Source: Ruminococcus sp. CAG:563
Lineage (GTDB): Bacteria; Bacillota; Clostridia; Oscillospirales; Acutalibacteraceae
Assembly: GCA_000434915.1 (NCBI GenBank)
Contig: FR882075.1
Location: forward strand, 10,556 to 74,555
Direction of reading: 5' to 3'
Length of the DNA stretch: 64,000 nucleotides
A program made the position numbers and the translations under genes. Shown here one piece after another: positions 39,896-48,205 of this stretch. Position 1 is the first letter of the stretch. Every line of letters begins with the position of its first letter. The notes under the pieces were generated by a model. The model saw only the letters and a program-made list of their open reading frames with translations. It was not told the DNA's origin and did not search any database.

Positions 39896-42394
39896 TTATG
39901 CCGTTACAACAGAATCTGCCTTCTGAAGGCCGTATTTCTTGATAGCGTCCTCACGCATCTTGTATTTCAAAATCTTACCGGCAACATTCATCGGAAACTC
40001 GGTTACAAAGTCAATATACTTCGGCACCTTGTGCTTCGCCATGTGCGAAAGAACGTAGTCCTTCATCTCCTGCTCGGTCATGGTCTCGCCCTCCTTGAGG
40101 ATAATACAGGCCATGATCTCCTCACCGAGTCCCTCATCGGGAACGCCGATAACCTGAACGTCCTTGACCTTCGGATGAGTATAGATAAACTCCTCAATCT
40201 CCTTGGGGTAGATATTTTCGCCGCCACGGATGATCATATCCTTAAGTCTGCCTGTGATTCTGAAATTGCCCTCGGGAGTGCGGCATGCAAGGTCACCGGT
40301 GTGAAGCCAGCCGTCCTTGTCGATTGCACTTGCCGTAGCCTTCGGCATTTTGTAATAGCCCTTCATGATGTTGTAGCCGCGGGCAACGAACTCACCGGTT
40401 ACATTGTCGGGACATTCAAGTCCCGTATCCGGGTCAACAATTTTACATTCGATTTTCGGAAGCGGATGTCCGACTGTCGCAACACGATCCTCCAAGGGAT
40501 CATCCGTGCTGCTCATTGTGCAGCCGGGTGAGGATTCCGTCTGACCGTAAACAATGGTGATTTCGCTCATGTGCATCTTATCGACAACCTCACGCATCTT
40601 TGAGATAGGACACGGTGAGCCTGCCATGATACCGGTTCTCATGTATGAAAAATCCGTCTTTTCAAAGTCTGGGTGCTGGAGCATCGCAATAAACATTGTC
40701 GGAACGCCGTGGAAAGCCGTTATACGCTCGGAATTGATACATGCAAGCGATGATTTCGGTGAGAAATAAGGCAAAGGAAGTGCGGTTCCGCCGTGGGTCA
40801 TGATTGCCGTCATCGCAAGAACCATGCCGAAGCAATGGAACATCGGAACATGAATCATCATTCTGTCCGCCGTTGAAAGGTCCATTCTGTCGCCGATGCA
40901 CTTGCCGTTATTTACGACGTTGTAGTGGGTCAGCATAACGCCCTTGGGAAAACCTGTTGTGCCCGAGGTATACTGCATGTTGCAAACGTCGTCCTTTCTG
41001 ACGAGAGAAGCCATTCTGTAGACCTCCTCAACGGGAACCTCGCTTGACTTGTCAACCGCCTGCTCCCATGTCATGCATCCCTGCTGCTCATAACCGACAG
41101 TTACAATATTTCTCAAAAACGGCAGTCTCTTTGCGTGGAGCTTTTCGCCGCTCTTGGTGTGCTCCAGCTCGGGGCAAAGCTCAGCCATAATCTCGTCATA
41201 GTGCGAGTCCCTGTAGCCCTTGATCATGATAAGCGTATGGGCATCGGACTGTCTGAGCAGGTACTCGGCCTCATGGATTTTATAGGCTGTGTTCATCGTA
41301 ACAAGAACTGCGCCGATTTTGGTCGTTGCCCAGAATGAGATGTACCACTGCGGAACATTCGTCGCCCAAACGGCAACATGAGAGCCTGCTTTTACGCCCA
41401 TTGCGATAAGTGCTCTTGCGAAGGTATCAACGTCATCACGGAACTGTGCATATGTTCTTGTGTAATCAAGCGTTGTGTATTTAAAAGCAAGCTGATCGGG
41501 GAACTCCTCAACCATTCTGTCAAGAACCTGCGAAAATGTCTCCTCAATAAGCTCCTCTTTTTTCCATACAAATTTACCGGTATGTGTCTTGTTGTAGTAG
41601 TATTTCTTCTTGTTTGTTTCGTCCTCAACGGTCTCCATGAAGCTCTCGTAATGGGTCAGAATGATTTCAAGATCTTCAATCGATTCAAACCACTCGGGAT
41701 TCCATTCAACGCAGACAAAGCCGTTGTAATTAATAGAGCGAAGAGCATTCATCATATCCTTGATAGGCATTGTGCCCTCGCCGATGAGGGTATGCTCCCC
41801 TGCTTTCTTTGCGTCGGTCAGGTGAACGAGCTTAACATATGCACCGAGGTTGGTAATCGTTTTTTCCGAATCCTCACCGCCGACGAAGTATGTTTCGTAC
41901 ATGTTCCAGTCCGCACCGATAAAGTCGCTTGCGAAGTAGTTCATCAAGTCGCAAAGTCTTGTTGTGTCGGCAAAAATACCCGTCGTTTCAACAAGAACAA
42001 TTACATTGTGCTTTTCGCCCTCTGCGATAGCCTTGCCAATGAACTCTATAGCCTTGTCGTAAGCGTCCTCGCCGCCCTCGGCATAAAGCTTAACATAGGG
42101 AACGTTGATGTTGCTTGCAACGGCGATTGCCGAATTCATTTTTTCAACATTTCCGTCCGAGGTGTCGGCCGCATTGCAGTTTGAGTTTATGCAAACAATA
42201 CTCTTCTTTGAATTGATTAGCTTCCTTTTGGTGGCCGAAGCCATATCGGGATTGAACGGTGAAGTTCTGCCCGAGAACATCGGATCACGGAAATCGTGAA
42301 TTTCGATTCCGGCGTATCTCAGCTCATCAGCCATGTTAAGAAAATCGTCAAAGCTCTTGCTTTTATGGAATTTTGTAGAAAAAGCTAATTTCAC
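39896..42394 (-). CDS. TIM-barrel (xylose-isomerase-like)/acyl-CoA synthetase fusion
   Basis: 832 aa from a GTG at 42394 preceded by GAGGAGGG located in the end of the upstream gene; only 2 nt separate the stop and GTG. Residues 1-270 are an AP-endonuclease-2/xylose-isomerase-like barrel; likely metal ligands E, D, H, E appear in L-V-E-T-T-G, G-A-D-W-N, L-V-H-L-T-D and V-E-W-N-P-E. Residues about 285-832 are an AMP-forming acyl-CoA synthetase (Y-T-S-G-T-T-G-F-P-K; G-Q-T-E-S-S; N-V-A-G-K-I-L-K). I know no standard enzyme with this fusion. It is co-transcribed with the LeuA-like gene under a T-box. Confidence 0.88.
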   Translation of the reverse strand: MKLAFSTKFHKSKSFDDFLNMADELRYAGIEIHDFRDPMFSGRTSPFNPDMASATKRKLINSKKSIVCINSNCNAADTSDGNVEKMNSAIAVASNINVPYVKLYAEGGEDAYDKAIEFIGKAIAEGEKHNVIVLVETTGIFADTTRLCDLMNYFASDFIGADWNMYETYFVGGEDSEKTITNLGAYVKLVHLTDAKKAGEHTLIGEGTMPIKDMMNALRSINYNGFVCVEWNPEWFESIEDLEIILTHYESFMETVEDETNKKKYYYNKTHTGKFVWKKEELIEETFSQVLDRMVEEFPDQLAFKYTTLDYTRTYAQFRDDVDTFARALIAMGVKAGSHVAVWATNVPQWYISFWATTKIGAVLVTMNTAYKIHEAEYLLRQSDAHTLIMIKGYRDSHYDEIMAELCPELEHTKSGEKLHAKRLPFLRNIVTVGYEQQGCMTWEQAVDKSSEVPVEEVYRMASLVRKDDVCNMQYTSGTTGFPKGVMLTHYNVVNNGKCIGDRMDLSTADRMMIHVPMFHCFGMVLAMTAIMTHGGTALPLPYFSPKSSLACINSERITAFHGVPTMFIAMLQHPDFEKTDFSYMRTGIMAGSPCPISKMREVVDKMHMSEITIVYGQTESSPGCTMSSTDDPLEDRVATVGHPLPKIECKIVDPDTGLECPDNVTGEFVARGYNIMKGYYKMPKATASAIDKDGWLHTGDLACRTPEGNFRITGRLKDMIIRGGENIYPKEIEEFIYTHPKVKDVQVIGVPDEGLGEEIMACIILKEGETMTEQEMKDYVLSHMAKHKVPKYIDFVTEFPMNVAGKILKYKMREDAIKKYGLQKADSVVTA

Positions 42395-42396
42395 AA

Positions 42397-43812
42397 TTAA
42401 CCCTCCTCGTATGCTATCTTGTTCAGTGCGCTGACGTATGCACGGATACTTGCGCCGATGATGTCAGTTGAAATACCGGTTCCCGAATAGAGCTTGCCGG
42501 TCGAGCTTCTGAGCTTAACGAGTGCATGACCCATGGCCTCACGTCCCTCTGTAACCGCCTTGATCTGGAAATCATCAAGCTCATAGTGATGACCGATAAT
42601 CTGCTCAATTGCGAGGAATGCAGCATCGATCGGGCCGTCGCCGACGCTTACGCCGCTGATTGCCGTACCGTCCTTGATAAGCTTGATGTTAGCCGTTGCG
42701 GTGATGATGTTACCGCTGTTGATAACATAGCTGTCGATTGAATAGATCGACGGAACCTGCAAGGCTGAGGAAGCGATAATAGCTTCAAGCTCCTTTGTAC
42801 CGACGAAATCCTTCTTGATAGCAACACGCTTGAAGGCCTCGTAAACGTTTGCGTTGTCCTCGGGGGAAAGGTCGTAGCCTATCTTCTTAACGGCTTTGAT
42901 AACGGTTGCGATTGTATCATTCTTATCAAGAGTAAGATTCTCGCCTTCCTCATTTACGCCTGTTTCAAAGGGAGTGTTCTCGCTCTTGGAGGTGTTAAGC
43001 ATTCTCTTGATCTGACCGGTCACTCGCTGAATCTCGGTCGTTCTGATCTTGCTCGAAACCTTAATCGAATCACCTCTGAGGGTGAATATCTTCATGATTT
43101 TTTCAACCGTCGGGAAATTGAAGTTATCGGCCGTAACCTTGACCTGTGATGCACCTGCTTCGATTGCTGCGAAAGCGGAAGCCGAAGCCATATTCATTGA
43201 GTCAACGACCTCAACGCCGAGAGTGACATCCTTGGCCGACGGAACATTCTCAAAAATATCAGAGATAAATCCGCTGAACTCCGACGGAAACATCGTGCCC
43301 TCGGAATCGCAAACCGTAACCCTTGTTGCACCTGCCTTGACAGCGTCGCCGATTGCCTGATAAAGGAACGGTCTTTCGGCTCTTACGGCGTCCTCGGCTG
43401 CAAACTCAATATTATCGGTGTACTTTTTGCACTCGGTGATGAGCTCCGTTACCATGCTCATAACAACCGGCGGCTTCTTGCCGCACTTGAACTCCATTTG
43501 AACGGCCGACATCGGAAGAGAAACCTTAAGAGAAAATTTCTTTGCACCCTTTGCGCAGTTATAAGCCGTTTCGACACTTGCCGCATCGTAACCTGCATCA
43601 ACGGCAATTTCCGAATGTTTCATGAGCGAAGCGATTGTTTTTATAAGAAGAACATCCGTTGAGGTGTTCTTAATTTTCGGCATCTCGATAATATCGCAGT
43701 GCAGCTTGTCCATCTGCTTTGCAATTTCGATCTTCTCCTTAAAGCTTAAGGAATGGCTGGCTGATGACTCACTTTCTCTGAGTGTCACATCGGATAAAAT
43801 AACCTTTCTCAT
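42397..43812 (-). CDS. LeuA-like protein with degenerate metal site
   Basis: 471 aa. The N-terminal HMGL-like barrel opens L-S-D8-V-T-L-R12-E-S-E-S where active homologues have D-x-T-L-R-D-G-E-Q. The metal motif HxHND is replaced by V200-E-V202-V-D, and the G-E-R-A-G-N segment is missing. The C-terminal half (from about 340) is a LeuA-type regulatory dimer domain (G-D-G-P-I-D-A-A-F; A-V-T-E-G-R-E-A-M-G). Active isopropylmalate synthase activity looks unlikely; a regulatory or novel role is possible. It is directly behind a T-box leader, and is first gene of the transcript that includes the barrel-ligase fusion. Confidence 0.85.
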   Translation of the reverse strand: MRKVILSDVTLRESESSASHSLSFKEKIEIAKQMDKLHCDIIEMPKIKNTSTDVLLIKTIASLMKHSEIAVDAGYDAASVETAYNCAKGAKKFSLKVSLPMSAVQMEFKCGKKPPVVMSMVTELITECKKYTDNIEFAAEDAVRAERPFLYQAIGDAVKAGATRVTVCDSEGTMFPSEFSGFISDIFENVPSAKDVTLGVEVVDSMNMASASAFAAIEAGASQVKVTADNFNFPTVEKIMKIFTLRGDSIKVSSKIRTTEIQRVTGQIKRMLNTSKSENTPFETGVNEEGENLTLDKNDTIATVIKAVKKIGYDLSPEDNANVYEAFKRVAIKKDFVGTKELEAIIASSALQVPSIYSIDSYVINSGNIITATANIKLIKDGTAISGVSVGDGPIDAAFLAIEQIIGHHYELDDFQIKAVTEGREAMGHALVKLRSSTGKLYSGTGISTDIIGASIRAYVSALNKIAYEEG

Positions 43813-43871
43813 AACGATTCTCCTTTTCGGTTATGTATTACAATACCGTAATTTATGCGGCATCGCCATAT

Positions 43872-44144
43872 AAAAAACAAAGTCCCGGAAGTATTCAAAC
43901 TTCCGGGACGATAAAACATGTTTACCGCGGTACCACCCGCATTGCCTAAACGGCCTCTTCGGATTCTGGCAAATCCTAAGCTGTGATAACGGTGCTTGCC
44001 GTAACTCCTTATACAGTAAAAACGGTTGGGGAGCTCTGCTCGGATACGAGACAGCAATTAAATTTCCATATCGGCTCACACCTGCCGCCGACTCTCTGAA
44101 ATCAGAAATATAACGCTTAATATCTTCAACGCATTTCAAATATT
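43872..44144 (-). ncRNA. T-box riboswitch upstream of the LeuA-like gene
   Basis: Minus strand T-box core TGGTACCGCG (43935..43926), terminator stem GTCCCGGAAG/CTTCCGGGAC (43909..43882) with T-run, and a Stem I with CAGAGAG AG-bulge and GTGAGCCGA distal loop. The kink-turn and lower stem (GAUAU/GUAUC, then AGC/GCU) match leader 1 with the same 2/5 internal loop. The specifier region reads GGAAATTTAATTGC. TTA (leucine) fits the same spacing from the lower stem; TTT or ATT cannot be ruled out by eye. Confidence 0.9.
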
Positions 44145-44150
44145 GCAGTT

Positions 44151-44179
44151 ATTATAGTAGACTTTTGTCGATTTGTAAA
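44151..44179 (-). promoter_or_regulatory. Promoter of T-box leader 2
   Basis: Minus strand TTTACA at 44179..44174, a 17-bp spacer, TATAAT at 44156..44151. Confidence 0.8.
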
Positions 44180-44188
44180 CAGACAAGT

Positions 44189-44216
44189 TGTAATGTTTAC
44201 ATTACAAGATGTAATT
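44189..44216. promoter_or_regulatory. Three-half-site operator, copy 2
   Basis: TGTAATG-N4-CATTACA-N3-TGTAATT; the central dyad extends to 8+8 bp (TTGTAATG/CATTACAA). It is 9 bp upstream of the -35 box of leader 2, exactly as in copy 1, and overlaps the rhaD stop codon. Confidence 0.85.
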
Positions 44217-45036
44217 ACTTCAAAAGCTCCGCATTGAGCTTCTTTCCGTAAGCTGTTGCGGCGTTGATAAGTCCCTCATCGGGAATTGTCTGAGCGATCG
44301 GCTTGCCCGTGCTGAGAACCCTGCAATAGATTTCGGCTGACTTCTCGATCGTGTGCATAAGGCCGAAAGCGGCATCAAAGGTATTGCCCGATACAAAAAG
44401 TCCGTGGTGTGCCCAAACGATAGCGTCATACTTCTTCTGAAGCTCGCAGGTCTTGTGAGCAATCTCGGCTCCGCCCGGAATCATCCATTCAACAACGCCG
44501 ACGCCGTTCGGGAAAACGATCGGGCATTCGGTCATGCTCTCCCAAAGAACTCTTGAGAAAGCCTCTGAGGTGAGCGGAAGAATGAAGGTAAGAGCGATAA
44601 TATTAACCGGGTGAGCATGATAGATAACTCTGCAAGCTCCGTCCGTTGCCGCAACACGAACACTGTGGTTCATGAAATGGGTCGGGAATTCGCTCGTCGG
44701 GCCGCCGCCGTTGACAAGGCCCCATACGATTCTGTAGCCGTCGCCTGCGTCGTTGATTTCAAGGATACACATATTTGCGGCCGGATCTCTCTTAACATTC
44801 TGGAAGAACTTGCCTGTGCCGGTTACCATGAAATACTCGTTTTTGAGGTTATCCGCCTGAACACCGAGGTCGACCCACGGTCTGTCATATGTAAAGTAAG
44901 GCTTGCAAGCCTCAACCTCTTCGGCTGTCATACGGTAGGAAAGGTTTCCGCCGTTACCCTCATGCCAGCCCTGCTCATAGCCGTCATTGCAGGTAAGTGA
45001 AAATTTTTTGATTACTTCAAGATCTAAAATACTCAT
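44215..45036 (-). CDS. rhaD: Rhamnulose-1-phosphate aldolase
   Basis: 273 aa; E. coli RhaD has 274. Class II aldolase with zinc ligands in H-A-H-P-V-N and W-A-H-H-G-L; R-N-G-G-N-L counterpart is E-G-N-G-G-N-L-S-Y-R. V-T-G-T-G-K-F-F and P-A-A-N-M resemble RhaD closely. It cleaves L-rhamnulose-1-phosphate to dihydroxyacetone phosphate and L-lactaldehyde. It has its own promoter right after the kinase stop. GH78 at 58 kb supplies rhamnose. Confidence 0.93.
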   Translation of the reverse strand: MSILDLEVIKKFSLTCNDGYEQGWHEGNGGNLSYRMTAEEVEACKPYFTYDRPWVDLGVQADNLKNEYFMVTGTGKFFQNVKRDPAANMCILEINDAGDGYRIVWGLVNGGGPTSEFPTHFMNHSVRVAATDGACRVIYHAHPVNIIALTFILPLTSEAFSRVLWESMTECPIVFPNGVGVVEWMIPGGAEIAHKTCELQKKYDAIVWAHHGLFVSGNTFDAAFGLMHTIEKSAEIYCRVLSTGKPIAQTIPDEGLINAATAYGKKLNAELLK

Positions 45037-45067
45037 TTTAAAGGCTCCTATATTTAAAATTCAAATT

Positions 45068-45096
45068 ATATTATCACTGTAAAAAAGCGTTGTCAA
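45068..45096 (-). promoter_or_regulatory. Internal promoter for rhaD
   Basis: Minus strand TTGACA at 45096..45091, a 17-bp spacer, TAATAT at 45073..45068; it starts at the base after the kinase stop codon. Confidence 0.6.
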
Positions 45097-46755
45097 TCAG
45101 GATTTTTTAAGCTCCTTAAGACGCTTCATAACGTTGTTTTCTCCCCTGCCGAAATAATCGTGAAGAATCTTATACTCGGCAAAGAGCTTGTTGTAAAGCT
45201 CGACATTCTCCGGAATCGGATAGTAAACCTTATCCTTGACCTTGCCGAGAGCAGCAGCACCGTCATAAAGGCTGTCGTAGCCGCCCTTCTGAGCGCCTGC
45301 GGCACATGCGCCGTAGATTGCACTGCCGAGTGCACCGCCCTGCTCACAGTCGGCGATCTTGATCGGCATATTGATAACGTCGGCATAAATCTGCATAGTC
45401 ATCGGATCCTTTTGACTGATACCGCCTGCGGCATAGAAGGAGTTAACGTCAACACCGTTCTCACGGAAAACATCAATGATCATTCTTGTACCGTAAGCCG
45501 TCGCTTCAATCAAGGCTCTGTAAATATCCTCGGGCTTTGTTCTGAGTGTCATTCCGAGCATCATACCCGAAAGGTCGGCGTCAACAAGCACCGAACGGAC
45601 GCCGTTCCACCAGTCAAGCGCAACCAGTCCGCTCTCGCCCGGCTTCTTCCGCTCGCACTTTTGGCGGAGGAATTTATGTATATTAACCCCCTGCTTCTCA
45701 GCCTCATCATAGTAGCTCTTGGGCAGGCAGTTATCAATGAACCACTGGAAGTGGTCGCCTACACAGCATTGACCGGCTTCATAAGCGTAAAGACCCGGGA
45801 GAATACCGTCGGCAACAACGCCGCTGATGCCCGGAACGGGAATTTCCTCCTCGCTCAGGAGCATATGACAGGTTGAAGTACCCATGATAGCGAGCATTTC
45901 GCCCGGCTTCGTGATACCTACGGCAGGAACAAAAACGTGAGCGTCAATAATAGGAACTGCGACAGCCGTACCCTCCTTGAGTCCCGTCATTGCGGCAAAC
46001 TCGGCTGTGACCTCGCCTGCCTTTGAGCCGAGGGGAAGAATATCTCTTGAGAATTTCTCGTCGATAACATGCTCCATTCTCGGGTCAAGTGCCTTGAAGA
46101 ACTCATCAGACGGATATCCGTTCTTCTTGTTCCACATACCCTTGTAGCCTGCACAGCAGGAGTTGCGGATCTCATGGCCGCACATCTGCCAAACAACCCA
46201 GTCGGAGGCTTCGATAAAGCGATCTGCCTCGTCGTAAATCTCGGGAGCCTCGTCAAGAATCTGCCAAAGCTTCGGGATAGCCCACTCCGAGGAAATCTTT
46301 CCGCCGTAGAGCTTGAGCCAATCCTGATTCATCTTTTCGGCAATTTCATTGAGCTTCGTTGCCTGAGCCTGCGCCGCATGATGCTTCCAAAGCTTAACAT
46401 AAGCGTGCGGCTCGTCCTTGAATTTATCAATGAAGCAAAGCGGCGTACCGTCCTTCTTGACCGGCATAACCGTACATGCGGTGAAATCAAGTCCGAGACC
46501 GATAATGTCCTCCGCATTTACTCCGCTCTTTTTTATAACATCGGGAATAGTTGTTTTGAGCACGTCGAGATAGTCCTGAGGGTCCTGAAGTGCCCAGTCA
46601 GCTCCGAGCTTTTTGCCGCTCGGAAGCTCTTCGTCCATAACGGAATGAGGATAATCGAGAACCGAGGTTGCAAGCTCCTCACCTGTTTTGACGTCAACGA
46701 GCAGTGCTCTGCCCGAAAGAGTACCGAAATCAACACCGATTGCATATTTTGCCAT
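45097..46755 (-). CDS. FGGY-family sugar kinase, ribulokinase (AraB)-type
   Basis: 552 aa from the ATG at 46755 after GGAGG. It begins A-I-G-V-D-F-G-T-L-S-G-R, then G-L-D-F-T-A-C-T, G-T-S-T-C-H and A-G-G-I-S-Q-K-D. This length and these motifs fit AraB (about 560 aa) rather than RhaB (about 490). The partner aldolase is RhaD-type, so the true substrate may be L-rhamnulose or L-ribulose. No isomerase is in the window. It phosphorylates a ketose with ATP. Confidence 0.88.
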   Translation of the reverse strand: MAKYAIGVDFGTLSGRALLVDVKTGEELATSVLDYPHSVMDEELPSGKKLGADWALQDPQDYLDVLKTTIPDVIKKSGVNAEDIIGLGLDFTACTVMPVKKDGTPLCFIDKFKDEPHAYVKLWKHHAAQAQATKLNEIAEKMNQDWLKLYGGKISSEWAIPKLWQILDEAPEIYDEADRFIEASDWVVWQMCGHEIRNSCCAGYKGMWNKKNGYPSDEFFKALDPRMEHVIDEKFSRDILPLGSKAGEVTAEFAAMTGLKEGTAVAVPIIDAHVFVPAVGITKPGEMLAIMGTSTCHMLLSEEEIPVPGISGVVADGILPGLYAYEAGQCCVGDHFQWFIDNCLPKSYYDEAEKQGVNIHKFLRQKCERKKPGESGLVALDWWNGVRSVLVDADLSGMMLGMTLRTKPEDIYRALIEATAYGTRMIIDVFRENGVDVNSFYAAGGISQKDPMTMQIYADVINMPIKIADCEQGGALGSAIYGACAAGAQKGGYDSLYDGAAALGKVKDKVYYPIPENVELYNKLFAEYKILHDYFGRGENNVMKRLKELKKS

Positions 46756-46774
46756 ATTAAACCTCCGTTTTACG

Positions 46775-47314
46775 TTACGCCAAAAGTAAGGCGACGATAT
46801 TTGAATAAACCCTGACAGGGTCCTCAAGGAATCTTTCCTTGACGGCAAGTGCCTGGTCATAGTCGGCAACAAAGAGCTTGACGCTCATTATCTCGTCGTC
46901 CGCATCAACCACGGAAAGGGTCACATTGCATCCCTTCTCCACCCTGTCGATCTGAATTTTATTTTCACGCTCACGTCTCAGCCTCGTCTGAAGTCTGACA
47001 GCGGCGTTAAAAGCCTTTTCCCTCACCGTAAACGGGATATCATGCTCCAATGTCTCCGAATTCTTCTTGCCTTTATCGGTAATAATCAGCTCATTTTCTT
47101 TTATAATCACGTTGCCGTTATCGGCAAGCTCGCTGAGTGCCTGACTCATTTCAAAATAATTTGCAAGCTCTTCGCCGCATATTACCTCGTCAAGCTGCTC
47201 TCTCGTAAGCGGTGTATCAAGACGGCTGAGAAGATACCCGATGAGAATTTTTATCTCGTTCTTCGTCCTCAGTCCGCCAAGCTCAATGCCTTCGCTGAAG
47301 GAATCATATTCCAT
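46775..47314 (-). CDS. DUF4364-like winged-helix protein
   Basis: 179 aa. N-terminal helix-rich segment resembling a winged helix (I-K-I-L-I-G-Y-L-L; L-T-R-E-Q-L-D-E-V; F-E-M-S-Q-A-L-S-E-L; K-E-N-E-L-I-I-T-D-K-G), then a ~80-residue beta-rich domain. This matches the DUF4364 clostridial family of putative regulators. GGAGG ribosome-binding site. It is followed closely by the kinase gene (19 nt) and preceded by a PHP-domain gene, so it may be a local regulator; its targets are unknown. Confidence 0.75.
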   Translation of the reverse strand: MEYDSFSEGIELGGLRTKNEIKILIGYLLSRLDTPLTREQLDEVICGEELANYFEMSQALSELADNGNVIIKENELIITDKGKKNSETLEHDIPFTVREKAFNAAVRLQTRLRRERENKIQIDRVEKGCNVTLSVVDADDEIMSVKLFVADYDQALAVKERFLEDPVRVYSNIVALLLA

Positions 47315-47326
47315 TGGGAGGCCTCC

Positions 47327-48139
47327 TTATTCTATCGGAATTTCGACAGGCTGTCTGTGTCTGAAAATCAGCACGCTGTCAAAGCCGCAGTTCTTTGCAA
47401 TCTGCATACCCTGCTCGATTCCTGCACCCATGTGCTCAACAAAATGTGAATCCGAACCGACCGTCACATGCTTTCCGCCGAGTTCCTTGAAGCGGCGAAC
47501 ATAGCTCTCGTCGGGCAAAGTTCTGCCGATAGGCTGTCTGAGGCCGGAAGTGTTAATTTCAAGCGGCTTGTCCTTTTCTGTAAGCAGTGAGAAAATCTCA
47601 TCAATGTCCTTTTGATATCTTGTCATATCAACGTCGATATGGTGCTCGCCGACTATATAGCGCAAGGGATATGTAAGGTGAGCGAACGTATCGAATTTGC
47701 CCCACTCGGCAAGCATTTTCATCTCACGGAAATAATCGTCGAGAAGCGAATAAACATTGTCCTTGTTATAATCCAGCTCGCAGAAATCGGGAGTTTTTCT
47801 TAGATTGTGAATCGAGCCGATCACAATATCATAATCCTTGGAAGCGATGAGAGCCTCGCTCTCTGCAAGGTCATATGTCGGCTCTCCCATCTCAACGCCA
47901 ACGCAAACCTCGATTCTGTCCTTGTACTGCTCCTTGGCCCTCAAAATATCGGCAAAGGATTCGTCGGCAGTCTTGTCAAAATGATTCTGACGGAACAGAT
48001 CCATCTCAACGTGATCCGTGAATGCAACGATTTTTATGCCCTTTTCAATCGAGCTTTCAATCATCTCATCGACGGAATAGTGACCGTCAAAGGAATGAAT
48101 CGTGTGTGCGTGCATATCAACGATATTTTTAAAACTCAT
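47327..48139 (-). CDS. PHP-domain phosphatase (histidinol-phosphatase-like)
   Basis: 270 aa from the ATG at 48139, with AAAGG further upstream than usual. Metal ligands appear in M-H-A-H-T-I-H-S-F-D-G-H, F-T-D-H-V-E-M, G-S-I-H-N-L and G-S-D-S-H. This is the HisJ-type PHP phosphatase group: hydrolysis of histidinol phosphate or a related phosphate ester. No other his genes are nearby, so its role may be different. The gap to the DUF4364 gene is 12 nt. Confidence 0.85.
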   Translation of the reverse strand: MSFKNIVDMHAHTIHSFDGHYSVDEMIESSIEKGIKIVAFTDHVEMDLFRQNHFDKTADESFADILRAKEQYKDRIEVCVGVEMGEPTYDLAESEALIASKDYDIVIGSIHNLRKTPDFCELDYNKDNVYSLLDDYFREMKMLAEWGKFDTFAHLTYPLRYIVGEHHIDVDMTRYQKDIDEIFSLLTEKDKPLEINTSGLRQPIGRTLPDESYVRRFKELGGKHVTVGSDSHFVEHMGAGIEQGMQIAKNCGFDSVLIFRHRQPVEIPIE

Positions 48140-48205
48140 TTGTAACCATAACCTTTCAAATGAATACAATTAAAAACTTTATCTGATAAATTTTATCACA
48201 CCGAG

